From Symbiodinium microadriaticum (Eukaryota > Sar > Dinophyceae > Suessiales > Symbiodiniaceae): DNA of 64,000 bases. The notes beneath the pieces are model-generated. The model was not told the origin of the DNA. It saw only the letters and a program-made list of their open reading frames with translations, and ran no database searches. The stretch is from assembly GCA_001939145.1 (NCBI GenBank), contig LSRX01000070.1, forward strand, positions 35,469 to 99,468, in the 5' to 3' direction. Shown piece by piece: positions 30,205 to 40,637 of the stretch (position 1 is the stretch's first letter; the number at the start of each line of letters is the position of its first letter). The position numbers were made by a program, and so were the translations under genes.

Positions 30205-30322
30205 GTTCCCAGAGACTCCAATATTCCTTAGTTCAGGAATATACCTTAGATTATAATCGGAATCCTAATAAGATGATTTAAGGTATGTTCCTTAATTAAG
30301 GGATCTTGGAGTCTCTGGGTTC
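30205..30322 (+). mobile_element. HpC foldback element
   Basis: Inverted ends of over 40 bases (GTTCCCAGAGACTCCAATAT against its complement ending gagtctctgggttc) make nearly the whole element one hairpin. The loop has AT-rich gattataatcggaatcc. Confidence 0.88.
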
Positions 30323-30444
30323 TTCACAGGAGCAGTAGCGGTTTGATCCTACCACCAACAGATTTCAGGGTCCTTCGTTCACATGGTTCCCCTAGGTTTC
30401 GGGCCCACTGTCTAGCCAGTCTTGGGTTTGGGCTCGCGCTTCAG

Positions 30445-30608
30445 AGCTGTGCATATGCGCTCAGAAATCAGACATCAGTGCTATTTGCGCAGAAAGCTGA
30501 ACCTCATGCTCGATGATTGTAGTTTGTCGGCAGCCGCGCCCGAACCCGGAGCCATTGGTTCATACCATTGCGAAGAAACCTGTTTCCTTGAGCATGCTGT
30601 TGCAGTGG
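30445..30608 (+). CDS. Possible exon after HpC-bearing intron
   Basis: The acceptor tcgcgcttcag precedes two open frames. One has about 50 codons (RSEIRHQCYLRRKLNLMLDD, later GSYHCEETCFLEHAVA). The other is shorter, ends at TGA near 30500 and is the one in phase with 30196. Undecided. Confidence 0.33.
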
Positions 30609-30652
30609 TGGTGGGTGGCGGTGGTGGTGGCGGCCGGCACTTTCCGTACTAA

Positions 30653-30762
30653 CGCGACGACCTGACGACGTGAGTTTTGGCGCGACGACGTGACGACATG
30701 ACGACGTGTGCTTTTCGCGCGACGATGTGACGACGCGACGACGTCAGGGGCGTCAACGGCGT
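30653..30762 (+). repeat. GACGACGTG-type minisatellite
   Basis: Repeated gcgcgacgacgtgacgacat-like phrases, rich in CG dinucleotides, in about 29-31-base larger units. Confidence 0.85.
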
Positions 30763-30769
30763 CTGCATT

Positions 30770-31290
30770 CAATCCTCGGAGTTCAAGGCATGTAAGAGAT
30801 CTGCTTCAAGAACCCGCGGAGTCCCCAATCAGTCCTAGGCTCCATGCTCGGAGGTCAAGGTTTGTAAGAGTTCTGCTTTAAAAACCCGGGGCGCCCCCAA
30901 TCATGCAGTCCAAAGCTCCATCCTCCGAGTGCAGGGTTTGCAAGAGTTGTGATTTAGAAATCAGAGGCGCCCCATGAGTCCAGGGCTGAACCCTCGGAAG
31001 TTAAAGTTTGTAAGAGTTCTGCTTTAACAACCAGGGGCGCGACATCAGTCCAAGGCTCCATTCTCGGAGTTCAAGGCTTTGCTTTTAAATTCGGTGACGC
31101 CCTATCAGACCCAGGCCCCGTTTTCGGAGTTCAAGGCTCGTAGGTTTTGATTTACAAATCAGGGCCGCCCCATCAGTCCAAGACTCCATCCTCGGAGTTC
31201 AAGGTTTGTCTTTGTCCTGCTCAAAAAAATCAGAGGTGCCCCATCAGTCCAAGGCTCCATGCATTTTCGGAGTTCAAGGTTTTTGAGTCC
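30770..31290 (+). repeat. Degenerate tandem array, unit about 70-75 bases, about 7 copies
   Basis: Each copy holds cggagttcaagg, gtaagagttctgctttaa and cgccccatcagtccaaggct-like phrases. Copies differ by substitutions and indels, so the array is old. Confidence 0.85.
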
Positions 31291-31385
31291 GAAGCCCGAG
31301 TGTGTGCCTGTTGGGTCCCTTGGACTTAGGGTTTAAAGTGCCCCATAACTCCTATAATCCGCGAAGACATCAGTTTTGCACAAAG

Positions 31386-31640
31386 ACGTGAAGACGCGAA
31401 GCGCGTGAAGACGTGAACGGCGTCAGCCAAAACCACGGCATCAACGGTGTCAACGGCGTCAGCGGCGTCAACGGCGTGCCGTCAACGGTTTCCACGGCGT
31501 CCACCGTGTCAACGGCGTCACCGGCGTCAACGGTGTCAACGTGTCAACGGCGTCAACGGCGTCACGGCGTCAACGGCGTCAGCGGCGTCAACGGCATCAA
31601 CGAATCCACGGCGTCAATGGCTTCAACGGCATCAACCAAC
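31386..31640 (+). repeat. GTCAACGGC nonamer minisatellite
   Basis: Tandem variants gtcaacggc, gtcagcggc, gtccacggc and atcaacggc. All three plus frames are open or nearly so (Asn-Gly-Val repeats), a composition effect. The left end overlaps gaagacgtg repeats. Confidence 0.92.
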
Positions 31641-31820
31641 AGTACGTATTGCCTATGGACATCACACTGAGTGTGGCAGTACTGATCATGGCAAATTTTG
31701 GCATTAGAGAAAGCAGCAGCATTTTTGCAACAAGATGGGAAATCGAGGCCAGCCCGTTGCCATTCTCACATGGGCGACTTACGCTACGATCATGTGCCCT
31801 GGGGTGCAGGAGTTCCTGGT
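31641..31820 (+). CDS. Possible exon, unidentified
   Basis: After caaccaacag the frame reads YVLPMDITLSVAVLIMANFG, then RESSSIFATRWEIEASPL. A hydrophobic segment precedes a charged one. The 3' border is unclear. Confidence 0.3.
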
Positions 31821-31864
31821 CCTATAACCCCGAACCTTTAACAATAAACCCTTCGCCCTAGAAC

Positions 31865-32012
31865 CCAAACCCGAAGCCCGAAGCCCTAAACCCTAAACCC
31901 CAAACCCTAAACCCCCAAATCCTAAAAGCCCTAAACCCTAAACCCCAAACCCTAAACCCCCAAATCCTAAAAGCCCTAAACCCTAAACCCTAAAAAGCCC
32001 TAAACCCTAGAA
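31865..32012 (-). repeat. CCCTAAA tract with duplicated 45-base block
   Basis: The phrase accccaaaccctaaaccccc..tcctaaaagccct occurs twice in tandem. Confidence 0.9.
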
Positions 32013-32282
32013 GGGTCTTAGGACTGCGTCATAAGGGTGTGTAGACGCAGACGCAGAGCTGACGCGGATGGGCTGCAGGGCTGATGATGACGCTAAACCC
32101 AGAGATGAGCCCCAAACCCTAGGAGAGACGGAGCCATGATGTTTGGAAAGTGCTTCATCCCAAGAGTGCTGTGCTCCTTCCCTTTCAACCTGACTGTGGT
32201 GTTATTCTGCTATGTCTTGTAGATATACACACTTCTTAACACGTGCACATGTTGCTTCTGTTGGCCTGCTTGCTGGTTTCAG

Positions 32283-32360
32283 TCCGGATGACGCATCTGA
32301 TTCCGAACTTGTTCGGCGTATCCACGAACATCGCTTAACTTTGCCATATGGAGATCACAG
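32283..32360 (+). CDS. Exon candidate, unidentified
   Basis: The acceptor tgctggtttcag and donor CACAG|GTACAG bracket SDSELVRRIHEHRLTLPYGD. The frame stays open on both sides (from 32212 to 32460), so the exon may be longer. Its end phase does not fit the best frame of 32493. Confidence 0.4.
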
Positions 32361-32457
32361 GTACAGGGCCGTCGTTTATACACTGTGGCATTCAGTTCAG
32401 CTTGGTTGCCTATTTTCCGAATTTCAATCCCGAGCGCAACTCACAAACCCACTCATC

Positions 32458-32492
32458 TCTCTCTCTCTCTCTCTTTCTCTTGTTCCCTGCAG
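32458..32492 (+). promoter_or_regulatory. (CT)n tract acting as 3' splice-site pyrimidine tract
   Basis: tctctctctctctctttctc, then tgttccctgcag, forms an ideal acceptor for the exon at 32493. Confidence 0.5.
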
Positions 32493-32594
32493 CATTATGT
32501 CCGAATTCCCAGGGTGTCGTGTATCGAAGCAGTTCCACGGATTCAAGAGCTTGGGGCTTCTGTGACCTGGGATACACAGCATAGCATGAGCCAG
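32493..32594 (+). CDS. Exon, 34 codons, unidentified
   Basis: Phase 0 from CTGCAG to CCAG|GTACCC. It reads YVRIPRVSCIEAVPRIQELG, then ASVTWDTQHSMSQ. Both splice sites are near consensus. Family not recognised. Confidence 0.48.
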
Positions 32595-32759
32595 GTACCC
32601 GTCGCGCATTACAAGCGGTGTTGGCCTACGCGTGGTCAACCGCTACCGGTTTCTCTTCCATCGGTTCAAGCCGGAATGCTGCTTGACCTGCTAGGGCTCA
32701 ATAACCGGGCTGAGCATAGGGGGTCGGAATCATCAGCAACAACCCCCACTCTTGAAGGC

Positions 32760-34760
32760 TGAACCCTGAACCCCATACCCTGAACCCTGAAGCCCGAGTC
32801 CCCAGCATTCGACCCTTCACGTTTGAAGCACTTCTGCTGCCCCTCGAGCTCGAGGACTTCAAGAGCTGTTGACTTCAAGGGTTTGGTGGGCTTCTTATAA
32901 GTTTAGGGGTTGAGGGTTTGGCTTTGGTGTCATTATGGCTTAATGCTTCTCGGGTTCAGGATTTTAGGGCGTGGCATTTGGGGTGAGGGGTTGGTTCAGT
33001 TCAGGATTTTGGAAGCCTTCGGTAGACTGAAGCAATCGTTGTACCCTGCACTAACAACCGCACTACGCACCAAGCTGCACCAACCCTAAACACCTAACCC
33101 GCAGGCCCTAAACCCGAAAGCCTAAGCCCTATGCCACCTAAACTTGAATCCTAAACGAGGAAAAACCCTGAACCACTTACGCTTTTGCTCCTAAGCCGGA
33201 AACCCTGAGCCACCAAAACTTGAATCCTAAACCCGGCACCCTAAACCGGAAACCCGCTAAGGCTACTACTATGGATTGGTGCTCCTTTACCGAAACGGGA
33301 TGGTCGCCCTTCTGCCAAGCTTGTTGGTCGACCTCCGTGAGTTCCAGGCTCGGAATTTCCTCAACTCCAAGTAACACTGTAGGGTTAAGGGTTTGGGGTT
33401 TCTATATTGGGGTTTAGGGCTTAGGGTTTAGGGACATTCCTCAACTCTGTTACTTGGACTGTAGAGTTAAGGGTTTGGGGTTTGGGGCAATGTAGCAACC
33501 TAGACAGGGGCTTGGTAAGGGTTTGTACGGTTGATAGGGCTTAAATAGGCTTCAAAGAAGCCGACATATCACATATCTAGTAAAACTTGGTCTTATGATT
33601 CCAGATTAAGCTTACATTATGATACAATGTGCCCTTCCAGTGGCTTCTAAGGCAGGGTTTTAGGGATTTGGGAATCCCTTTAAGGTCCTTCAAATTCTCA
33701 AAAGACCAAGCCAGTCAAGGTGCACATGGGTCCTTGACGCAGCGAGCCCTTGCATCCAAAGCCTACTGAAGCACTAAGCTTGAACCCACAACCTAAACCC
33801 GCAGCCATAAACTCTATCCTCCTGAACCCTGAACTCTTTACATGAAATCTTTTAGCCTCAACATATATATATATATATACATGCACACATACGTCCAACT
33901 TATATTTATATATATAATATTCTATATATGTGTGTGTATATACATACACGCTAAACCCTAAACCCTAGACCAGAACCCCAAGTCGGAGGTGCCCACCATG
34001 GGCATCATTCTCTGGACCAGTGCAGCTCTACAGGCCCGCATCTGGCCCTGGCGTCCTCTTGGCAAGCACCCGGGGGGAGGTTTGGGGGTTTGGGAAATTG
34101 GGGGTTTTTTGGGGGCTTAGTGTAGGCGTTCTCAAGGTTAGGGGTTGGGAAATTGGGGTTTTTTGGGGCTTTAGGCGTTCAAGGTTAGGGGTTCAGGGTT
34201 TAGGGGTTGGAAATTGGGGTGTCGGGGTTTAGGCGTTCAAGGTTAGGTTAGGGGTTCAGGGTTTCAGGGGTTGGTTGCATAGGGTTGGGTGATTCACGGG
34301 CTTCTGGCGAACGTTACACCCTGAAGCACATACGCCGCTCTCGACAAGCAGCAACGTCCACCTTCTGGATAACTGTCGGGCTTTAGGATTTGGGGGTTTA
34401 GGGTTTAGGGTTTAGGGTTTTTTTAGGAGTTGAGTGGTTCAGTGTAGACTCCATGGTCAAGGCTTCAATAATGTAGGGGCCTTAATTTAAAACACCAAGG
34501 AGCGCGGGACTCCCCGAGTCCAAAGCGGCTTGGGGCGTTAGGGGCTTCAGGGCTGAGCCCAAAGGGTTTAGGGTTTAGGGTTTAGGGTTCAGGGTTCAGG
34601 GTTTAGGGTTTAGGATTCAGGGTTTAGGGTTTAGGGTTCAGGGTTTAGGGTTTCGGGTTTCTGAAGCCTAAACTCGACGCTTGCACGAAGGGCCGCAGAT
34701 TTGAAGCTTTTTTGTTCTGCTAGAGCTCGGAGTTCTACGCGCATAGGTTAAAGGGGTCAG
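32760..34760. other. Telomere-like and AT-rich spacer with one weak exon
   Basis: Holds degenerate CCCTAA/TTTAGGG clusters (32760-32800, 33060-33250, 33370-33495), a TA microsatellite (33860-33935), a G-rich tandem of about 62 bases (34080-34270, ggttaggggttcagggttt) and a TTTAGGG/TTCAGGG tract (34560-34655). A Trp/Cys-rich open stretch (WCSFTETGWSPFCQACW) ends at a GTGAGT near 33336 and may be an exon. Confidence 0.6.
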
Positions 34761-34826
34761 AGGTTGCTTGATAGTCGGCGCTTGTATTTGCTTCCTGTGT
34801 TTTTTTTGTCACTTTCTTCGTCTCAG

Positions 34827-34960
34827 TCTATATGGGTAAGGCCCTCGACGGTCGTTTCCCAAGGTACGGACCAAGCGAACCTGGTGGATGCCTGGCTGTT
34901 TGACAGTGCAAGGCAGCAATTAGTAGACCCCCCACTGTACAACAATTTCTTGAAGCGCCC
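34827..34960 (+). CDS. Exon, unidentified
   Basis: A strong acceptor (tttttttgtcactttcttcgtctcag) opens phase 0: VRPSTVVSQGTDQANLVDAW, then LFDSARQQL. A donor may lie at TTA|GTAGAC (34920) or farther on. First of three same-strand exons in 470 bases. Confidence 0.42.
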
Positions 34961-35088
34961 CCCTCCAACATGCACCCCCCAAAGCCAGCAAGGATGTCAT
35001 TGCAACTCCTTGAACTTGTACTTGCGATTTCGCTTCCGTCTTGAACATCTTACTGCGGTTATTCTTACCACTGCTTCCCGTCTTACAG

Positions 35089-35123
35089 TCCGGGGTCAGT
35101 TTCTAGCTTCATTATCGCCCGAT
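35089..35123 (+). CDS. Small exon, unidentified
   Basis: A classical acceptor (ccactgcttcccgtcttacag) and GAT|GTGAGG donor bracket RGQFLASLSPD. It ends in phase 0, as the next exon needs. Confidence 0.42.
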
Positions 35124-35230
35124 GTGAGGAAACCTTTAGGGTTTCGGGCTTAGGGTTTAGGGTTCAGGGTTTAGGGTTTAGGGAACCATCTTGCCATCCC
35201 TACTTTGATGCATTGGCATTGGTTTTCCAG
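35124..35230 (+). other. Inferred 107-base intron made largely of TTTAGGG units
   Basis: GTGAGGAAACCTTTAGGG start, six TTTAGGG-like units, and a cattggttttccag end. Confidence 0.42.
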
Positions 35231-35296
35231 CCGAGAATAGATGGATCGAAGTGGTACCGGCGACACCCTACGCTTTGCAGATCCAGTGCCACTGTG
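35231..35296 (+). CDS. Exon, 22 codons, unidentified
   Basis: Phase 0 to phase 0: PRIDGSKWYRRHPTLCRSSA, then GTGATA donor. The downstream intron carries (GCT)n(GAT)n and a good acceptor at 35462 (gttattacag), after which frames are short. Confidence 0.42.
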
Positions 35297-35329
35297 GTGA
35301 TACATGTATTTGTTATCCTGCTTCTTGCT

Positions 35330-35338
35330 ATTCCTGCC

Positions 35339-35392
<54 letters not shown>

Positions 35393-35395
35393 ATT
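35330..35395 (+). repeat. (GCT)n(GAT)n microsatellite
   Basis: Seven GCT, then eleven GAT triplets. Confidence 0.95.
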
Positions 35396-35642
35396 GTGCC
35401 GACGCCGAATGAGGCTGATACCGCTGCTGCGACTGTTACTGCTACTGCTACTGTTATTACAGCTAGTAAGTACCAGTACCACCGCATGTTGCCTCGACGA
35501 TGACTGCTGACCGGCATTGCTGCGACTTCGAACTTGCGGTAGGCAGAGTTTATCATGCACTCAGAACCCTTCACTGGACCCAAGATCCTTATACAGTTTG
35601 AAGCCGGGACGACCTCTGGGCTGAACTCTAAAAACCCGTAAG

Positions 35643-35845
35643 ATGTTCAAAGGATGTGCTGCTTGCTTCCTTCCTCCTGATCGTCTTGCTTGGTGCGGCA
35701 CCCCTGCAGCTCGGATCCACGGGGCTCGGGTGTTCGGCCTTTGGGGGGGGGGGGGGTGGCTGCGGGGTGTAGCAGATGATCCTGAATCCATGGTCAGGAT
35801 CACGATCAACGCCGCCATTGCAAAGCCGTATGAACGAAGGGTATA
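35643..35845 (+). CDS. Possible exon pair around a poly-G tract
   Basis: FKGCAACFLPPDRLAWCGTP and, after a run of 13 G, DDPESMVRITINAAIAKPYE before GTATAA. The G run is unlikely to be coding. The minus strand is open as well. Confidence 0.28.
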
Positions 35846-35859
35846 AAGGCCGCTCATGA

Positions 35860-37260
35860 TGCTAAGATTTCAAGCCCTTCCGGCAGCAGCATCCATCCGT
35901 CTCTTGACTCTTTGGATTCCGAGCTCCCGAGCCCATGAAATCCGAGTCGCAGGTTCTGAGCCTTTGGACATAAATCTGGTGTGAGCTCTCTGAAAAGCCC
36001 CAAACCCAACAAAATCCAAAACCCCACAGTAAACCCGAAAAGCGTGGAACGGCCTTAAACTGCACACCCTAAACTCCTTTCGGAACATGTGCGTGACGAG
36101 GTTAGTTCTCGATCGTAGCCGATCCGCTCTCCTGCCACTGTTCCGAACACGGGGGGTTCAGTTTTTTTTTTTTTTCTTTCCGGGGTTTTTGGGAGTTTGA
36201 GGTTTATGGTTTCAGGGCTGAGTTTGAGGGTTTTGGGGTTTAACGTTTATTCGCCTCTTGGGCCGAGGGGTTTACCTTATGGAGACAGTCCCTTCTGTGG
36301 GGTTACGGTGAATTGTTTCAGGGTTTTTCCGTTCCGGCTGGGCTTACGTAGGGTTGTGGGTTTCGGGTTTAGGGAGCCTTCATGTTTTTGTAATATCACA
36401 TTATGTTAGACTATCTTCTATTCCGTTCTTTATCATTAGCATATCATATCATGTCGCATTTTCGGGTTAGGGAGCCACAGAGCTTCTCACAGTCGCCATT
36501 GCTTCGGTGAAGACCTGTTATGTAGACCCTGGGAGGGAGGATCCTATCGAACCCCAAACCCTAAACCCTGAACCTCCGGTAGTCTGGGTCACAAACTTGG
36601 ATCTACTCTTTAGATCCTTCCGGGGGTGCGCCCCTGTAGATATCTTCTTCTAGATCTGGCCAAGTGCGATGATGTACAGTTTTCACAATACAAGGTATTA
36701 CTGTGGGCCTGGGACATATCATGTACTATGCAATGGGTAGACATTTCACGAAGTGCCGTCGTCATAAGCATATACTTTGGGTAGCTACTGCAAGTTCAAG
36801 CACAGTCGCATCTGCATAAGCAGATACATAAGTGGAGGACTGCTGAGTCGGGATGATAGACCAGAGCCCCTAAAACCCTAAACCCTAAACCCTAAAATCC
36901 TAAACCCTAAACCCCAAACCCCAAACTGACACCGAAGCCGATTTCAGGCTGGGCTGGCTGCTGGCAACCTGTCTTACACCGGGACTTCCCGGTTTCTGAG
37001 TGTTCTCTGCCGGTTTTTTGGGGTTGAAGCTTTGGTGTTCGTTTCGGGAGCTGGGGCTTCCCAGTTTCAGGGTTTTCGAGGTCACCCAAAAGGGCTTTAG
37101 GGTTTAGGGTTTAGGGTTTAGGGCCCAGGGTTTCGAGGTCACCAAATGGGCGTAGCAGTGTAGCATGAAATTTTGGCGCGCGGGCTTGAGCTCATGATGC
37201 ACGTAGTTGCACTCCCCCCCTCAGCCCCAAAAAATACAAAAGCAGGACAAGGCAAGTCCT
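35860..37260. other. Mostly non-coding, telomere-like clusters
   Basis: G-strand variants at 36200-36260 and 36345-36375, C-strand at 36550-36572 and 36870-36925, G-strand at 37095-37130, and poly-T at 36163-36175. A stretch of ordinary composition (36590-36840) shows no long open frame. Confidence 0.55.
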
Positions 37261-37261
37261 C

Positions 37262-37477
37262 AGATGGAGCCCGATGTGGATTGTGGAAACCAGCGCGTCT
37301 TCGGGAGTGGTGTTGAGACTCTCTGAGCCGTCAGCCCCCAAGCCCACTCTCCACCACACAGCAAAGCCTAAACACCCAACCCCCGACACCCCTGTCACAA
37401 CTACGCACGATGAGGTGGTTCCCATTTTCGGCCTCTTGCTGACTGCAGTGCTGGCTCTATTGCCACGGCCTTACTGA
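37262..37477 (+). CDS. Possible terminal exon: Pro/Thr-rich stalk and hydrophobic C-terminus
   Basis: After aagtcctcag the frame runs ASSGVVLRLSEPSAPKPTLH, a Pro/Thr/His-rich section and IFGLLLTAVLALLPRPY before TGA. This layout resembles a mucin-like stalk with a GPI-type or membrane tail. The minus strand is also open. Confidence 0.35.
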   Translation, partial: RWSPMWIVETSASSGVVLRLSEPSAPKPTLHHTAKPKHPTPDTPVTTTHDEVVPIFGLLLTAVLALLPRPY

Positions 37478-37509
37478 GCTGACTCTGGCTTTGAGGTTTC
37501 TCATCCTCA

Positions 37510-37650
37510 GCCTTTAGGGTTTAGGGTTTGGGGTTTGTGCAGGGCTTAGGGCTTGGGGTTTAGGGTTTGGGATTTGTATAGGGTTTAGGGCCGTTTAGGG
37601 TTTGGGGTTGGGGTGTAGGTTTAGGGTTGCGGGTTTAGGGCTTACCCGAA
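37510..37650 (+). repeat. TTTAGGG/TTTGGGG tract
   Basis: G-strand units with gcttaggg and ggtttgggg variants in a loose 50-base repeat. Confidence 0.85.
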
Positions 37651-37771
37651 CCCCAAAGAAGCTAATTTTTTTTGGGGGGGGTCTTGTGATATGGTTTCCT
37701 CTAACTCCTCAACAAGGTGCTCGCAGGTTTTTTTTGGGGCCAGGGGCCGGGTTTAGGACTCAGAGTGTTCA

Positions 37772-37877
37772 TTGGGGGTGGTTCTGAGAATTAGGGTCCC
37801 TTTTAGGGCTCTTTGTATAAGGGTGCCGTACTATCTTGGGGACCTACCAAGGGACCCTCATTTAGAGAACTACCCAT
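37772..37877 (+). mobile_element. HpA foldback element with an extra 3' end
   Basis: TTGGGGGTGGTTCTGAGAAT start, GGGTGCCGTACTATCTTGGG core, catttagagaactacccata end. A second HpA 3' end (aacctcatttagagaacttccc) follows at 37945-37969. Confidence 0.82.
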
Positions 37878-38117
37878 ATAGAACCTTAATAGTATAGAAA
37901 CCCCAGAGAAACCCTTATAGATCCCTTGAAGGCACCCTAAAAGAGAACCTCATTTAGAGAACTTCCCAACTGGTGGGTGTTAGATGTTGAGTCTCAGGGT
38001 TGAAGGAGTTTCTACCGAGGCCCCCGGACCCTAAGCCCTAAGCCCTAAGCCCGGAGCCCTCAACCACGAACCCCAGCTCCAATCGACCAAATCCATAACG
38101 TAGAAGCCGAAGAATTA

Positions 38118-38150
38118 GCTTAGGGTTTAGGGTTTAGGGTTTAGGGTTTA
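38118..38150 (+). repeat. TTTAGGG run abutting HpE
   Basis: Four perfect units directly followed by an HpE core, as if the element's left end had been replaced. Confidence 0.85.
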
Positions 38151-38228
38151 GCAATACTATTCCGACTATTCCTGAGGGTCGCTGATTCTACCCTCAAACC
38201 CATAGTCTCGTGATTAAGGCCCCCTATG
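38151..38228 (+). mobile_element. HpE element, left end lost
   Basis: gcaatactattccgactatt and gattaaggccccctatg match the middle and right end of HpE. Confidence 0.55.
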
Positions 38229-38488
38229 CGTCCCCCCGGTGCGCTGGGCGCCCCGAACCCAGAAACCCGAACTCCAGAACCTTCCTGGAGCCGGATCCTC
38301 GCGTTTTGGATTCTTAAGAGCAAGCCCGGTGATGTTGTTTTGCTTCGAAGAGAGGGGGGGTTTAGGGTTTAGGGTTTCAGGGGTTCCAATGATGGTGATG
38401 ATTGTGGCTGCATTGTTGTGTCGTTACCGTTACTGTGGTTACTCAACCCTCCCACCGCTGTTACTACGACTGCTGCTTGCTGTTGTAG

Positions 38489-38632
38489 AAATACCTACTA
38501 GCCCAAACCCCCTAAGCCTCCTCACGTACATGGTAAATAAACTCGCAACCGAGGAGAACCCTGCTTCGAAGTCTCTCGCCACAGCGGGTCTTCGGCGTCT
38601 TCCTGTGCCACCACAAGGCAGGCTTGATTCGG
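38489..38632 (+). CDS. Exon, 47 codons, unidentified
   Basis: A pyrimidine-rich acceptor (gctgcttgctgttgtag) and TTCGG|GTGAGA donor bracket a frame with VNKLATEENPASKSLATAGL and RRLPVPPQGRLDS. The left part includes telomere-like codons (SPNPLS), so the exon may start later. Confidence 0.42.
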
Positions 38633-38694
38633 GTGAGAGTCTGGCGGTTTGGGTTAGGGCTGCAATAACTGAGAGAAGTCCTGAACATACCCGA

Positions 38695-38768
38695 TACCCT
38701 AAACCCTAAACCCTAAACCCTAAGCCCTAAACCCTAAGCCCTAAACCCTAAACCCTAACCCTAAACAT
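38695..38768 (-). repeat. CCCTAAA / CCCTAAG tract
   Basis: Nine to ten C-strand units. Confidence 0.93.
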
Positions 38769-39059
38769 CTAGGGCAGAAGCAGCCCAGATCCCCCACATT
38801 GGGATCCAACGCGAGTCTCAAACAAAGAGGGTCTCTTTCGGTTGACAGAGAGGCCCAGGCAGGACACTAGACTTGTCGATTCTGAACTCCAGACTCACCC
38901 TAAACCCTGAACCCCATCAACCCTAAGCCGTAAACTCTCACCCTAAAGCCTAAAACTCACAACCATAAACTCGATTGAACAGTTTCAAGTCCCCGGGGGG
39001 TCTCTACTGAGCCATCGGGAAGAGGACCACACGGCCGTGGCCGCCTGGGTTGTTGGGTT

Positions 39060-39560
39060 AAGGGGGTTTAGGATTAAGGTCTGGCGGCTTAGGGTTTAAG
39101 GATTCAGGCTTAAAGGATTCGGGTTAAGGGTGTAGAAGCTTGGGATTCAAGGTTTGGGGATTAGGGTTTGAGGGTTAGAGAGTTGAAGGGGTTTAGGGTT
39201 TCAGGGTTCCGTGTGGCGTGGTCGGCGTCGAGAGCCTTTTGCGGCTTTTTGAAGACTCGCGGACGGCCCTCCTGGGTTTGGAGTTTGGGTTTAGGGTTTA
39301 AGGTTTAGGGTTTAGGGTTTAGGGGAAGCCATTTCGGACACCAGAAGGACCTTGAAGAGCCCTGAAGCCCTAAAGTACCCCTTGAAGCTGCCCAGGGCAC
39401 GGCGGGCAGTCTGTGCCGGCTGATCAAAATTCTGATCGCCAGGCTGGATGGTGTGGTCTCAGGGCGGAGGATGTCCAGGTTAGGCCCTAAACCCCTAAAT
39501 TTTCGAGGTTTGAAGTTTAGGGTTTAGGGTTTCAGGGTTTCGGGATTTGAGGTTTAGGGC
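39060..39560 (+). repeat. Degenerate TTTAGGG-like clusters
   Basis: G-strand variants at 39060-39205, 39285-39325 and 39515-39560. Unique sequence lies between them with no supported exon. Confidence 0.75.
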
Positions 39561-39582
39561 TTCGTGTTGTTTTCAATTCTAG

Positions 39583-39761
39583 TGTTTCGGGGACTTTCCT
39601 GCGAATTCAGCTTCTATGGGGATTTTGGATTCGTGTTTGATGCGTTCAGGTCGGGACTATGTCCGTTCTTCACCAGGTCTGTCTTAGCATCGGCTCTATA
39701 TTCAGCCTTCATTTTCAATATGGTCTTCGTGGAACCGCTGACCCCCACACAACCTTCGAAG
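39583..39761 (+). CDS. Exon, 59 codons, aromatic rich
   Basis: The acceptor gttttcaattctag and donor TCGAAG|GTAAAT are both near consensus, and the whole 179 bases are open. It contains SCEFSFYGDFGFVFDAFRSG and SALYSAFIFNMVFVEPL, the latter membrane-like. Ends in phase 0. Family not recognised. Confidence 0.52.
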
Positions 39762-39805
39762 GTAAATCGAGTCCTGAACCGAGGGTTTTCGTACTATGGA
39801 TGCAG

Positions 39806-39875
39806 ATCTTTAAATTTTCGGAAACTGGGGACCGTCAAGAAGACTCTCAGAGACCTGGAGATGTCGTAGCTGTCG
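39806..39875 (+). CDS. Possible next exon
   Basis: After a 44-base candidate intron ending ggatgcag it reads FKFSETGDRQEDSQRPGDVV in phase 0, matching 39761. Read-through without splicing is also open, so the intron is unproven. Confidence 0.35.
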
Positions 39876-40375
39876 TAGTCTGTTTTAGGGTTTATAAGGC
39901 TTGGGGACTTAGACATCCCGCATTGCCTCAAGCACTTTTTAAAAAATCATGCGGATGATGGCGCCTGCAGCAGAATCTCGCCGGCCGAATGTTTGGAGTT
40001 CAGGGGTGTAGGGTTTAGTATCACGGCCACCTTGCGGTTACGTGTGGGGAAGACCTGCCTGCTGTTTCTGGTTCTGACTTCCGTGTTTACCGTAAACCCC
40101 GCAGCCTGAACGCAAACCCCGCACCCCCGTCGCCCCGTAAACCCTTCACGGGAAGCCATTAAACGCCTTAGGAATCTAAACCGCGTCTCAAGATGTTAGG
40201 AGGGAGATCGGCAAAGGCCTCCAAGGGCCCAGCCCTCCGAGTTTTGTAGGTTTCAGGGCTTCTTTTGGGGTTTACAGGGGTTAAGGGCTTGGGTGGTATA
40301 GGGGTTCAGGGGTCAAGGAGGGTTAGGGCTGGAGAGCTCAGGTTTCAGGGTGAAGGAGTTTAGGGCTTTCGGTGC

Positions 40376-40430
40376 AGGCCCTAAACCCTAAACCCTAAAC
40401 CCTAAACCCTAAACCCTAAACCCTAAACAC
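40376..40430 (-). repeat. CCCTAAA run
   Basis: Seven perfect C-strand units. Confidence 0.95.
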
Positions 40431-40534
40431 CAGGCCCGGTTTCGAAGCCTTCAAGGATTCGGGTTTCGAGTCGAGGTCTTCCGGCGTCGACTTACCTAGA
40501 GGATCAGGGGGCTTGGTAAGTCGGGTTAAATACT

Positions 40535-40637
40535 AGGGTGGTTCTCTAAACTAGGGTCCCTTTTAGGGTCCCTTTTATAAGGGTGCCGTACTATTTTGGG
40601 GACCGACAAAGGGACCCTAGTTTAGAGAACTGCCCAC
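40535..40637 (+). mobile_element. HpA foldback element
   Basis: GGGTGGTTCTCTAAACTAGG against its complement ending gtttagagaactgccc. Core AAGGGTGCCGTACTATTTTG. It ends about 90 bases before the first TIR-like exon. Confidence 0.87.
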
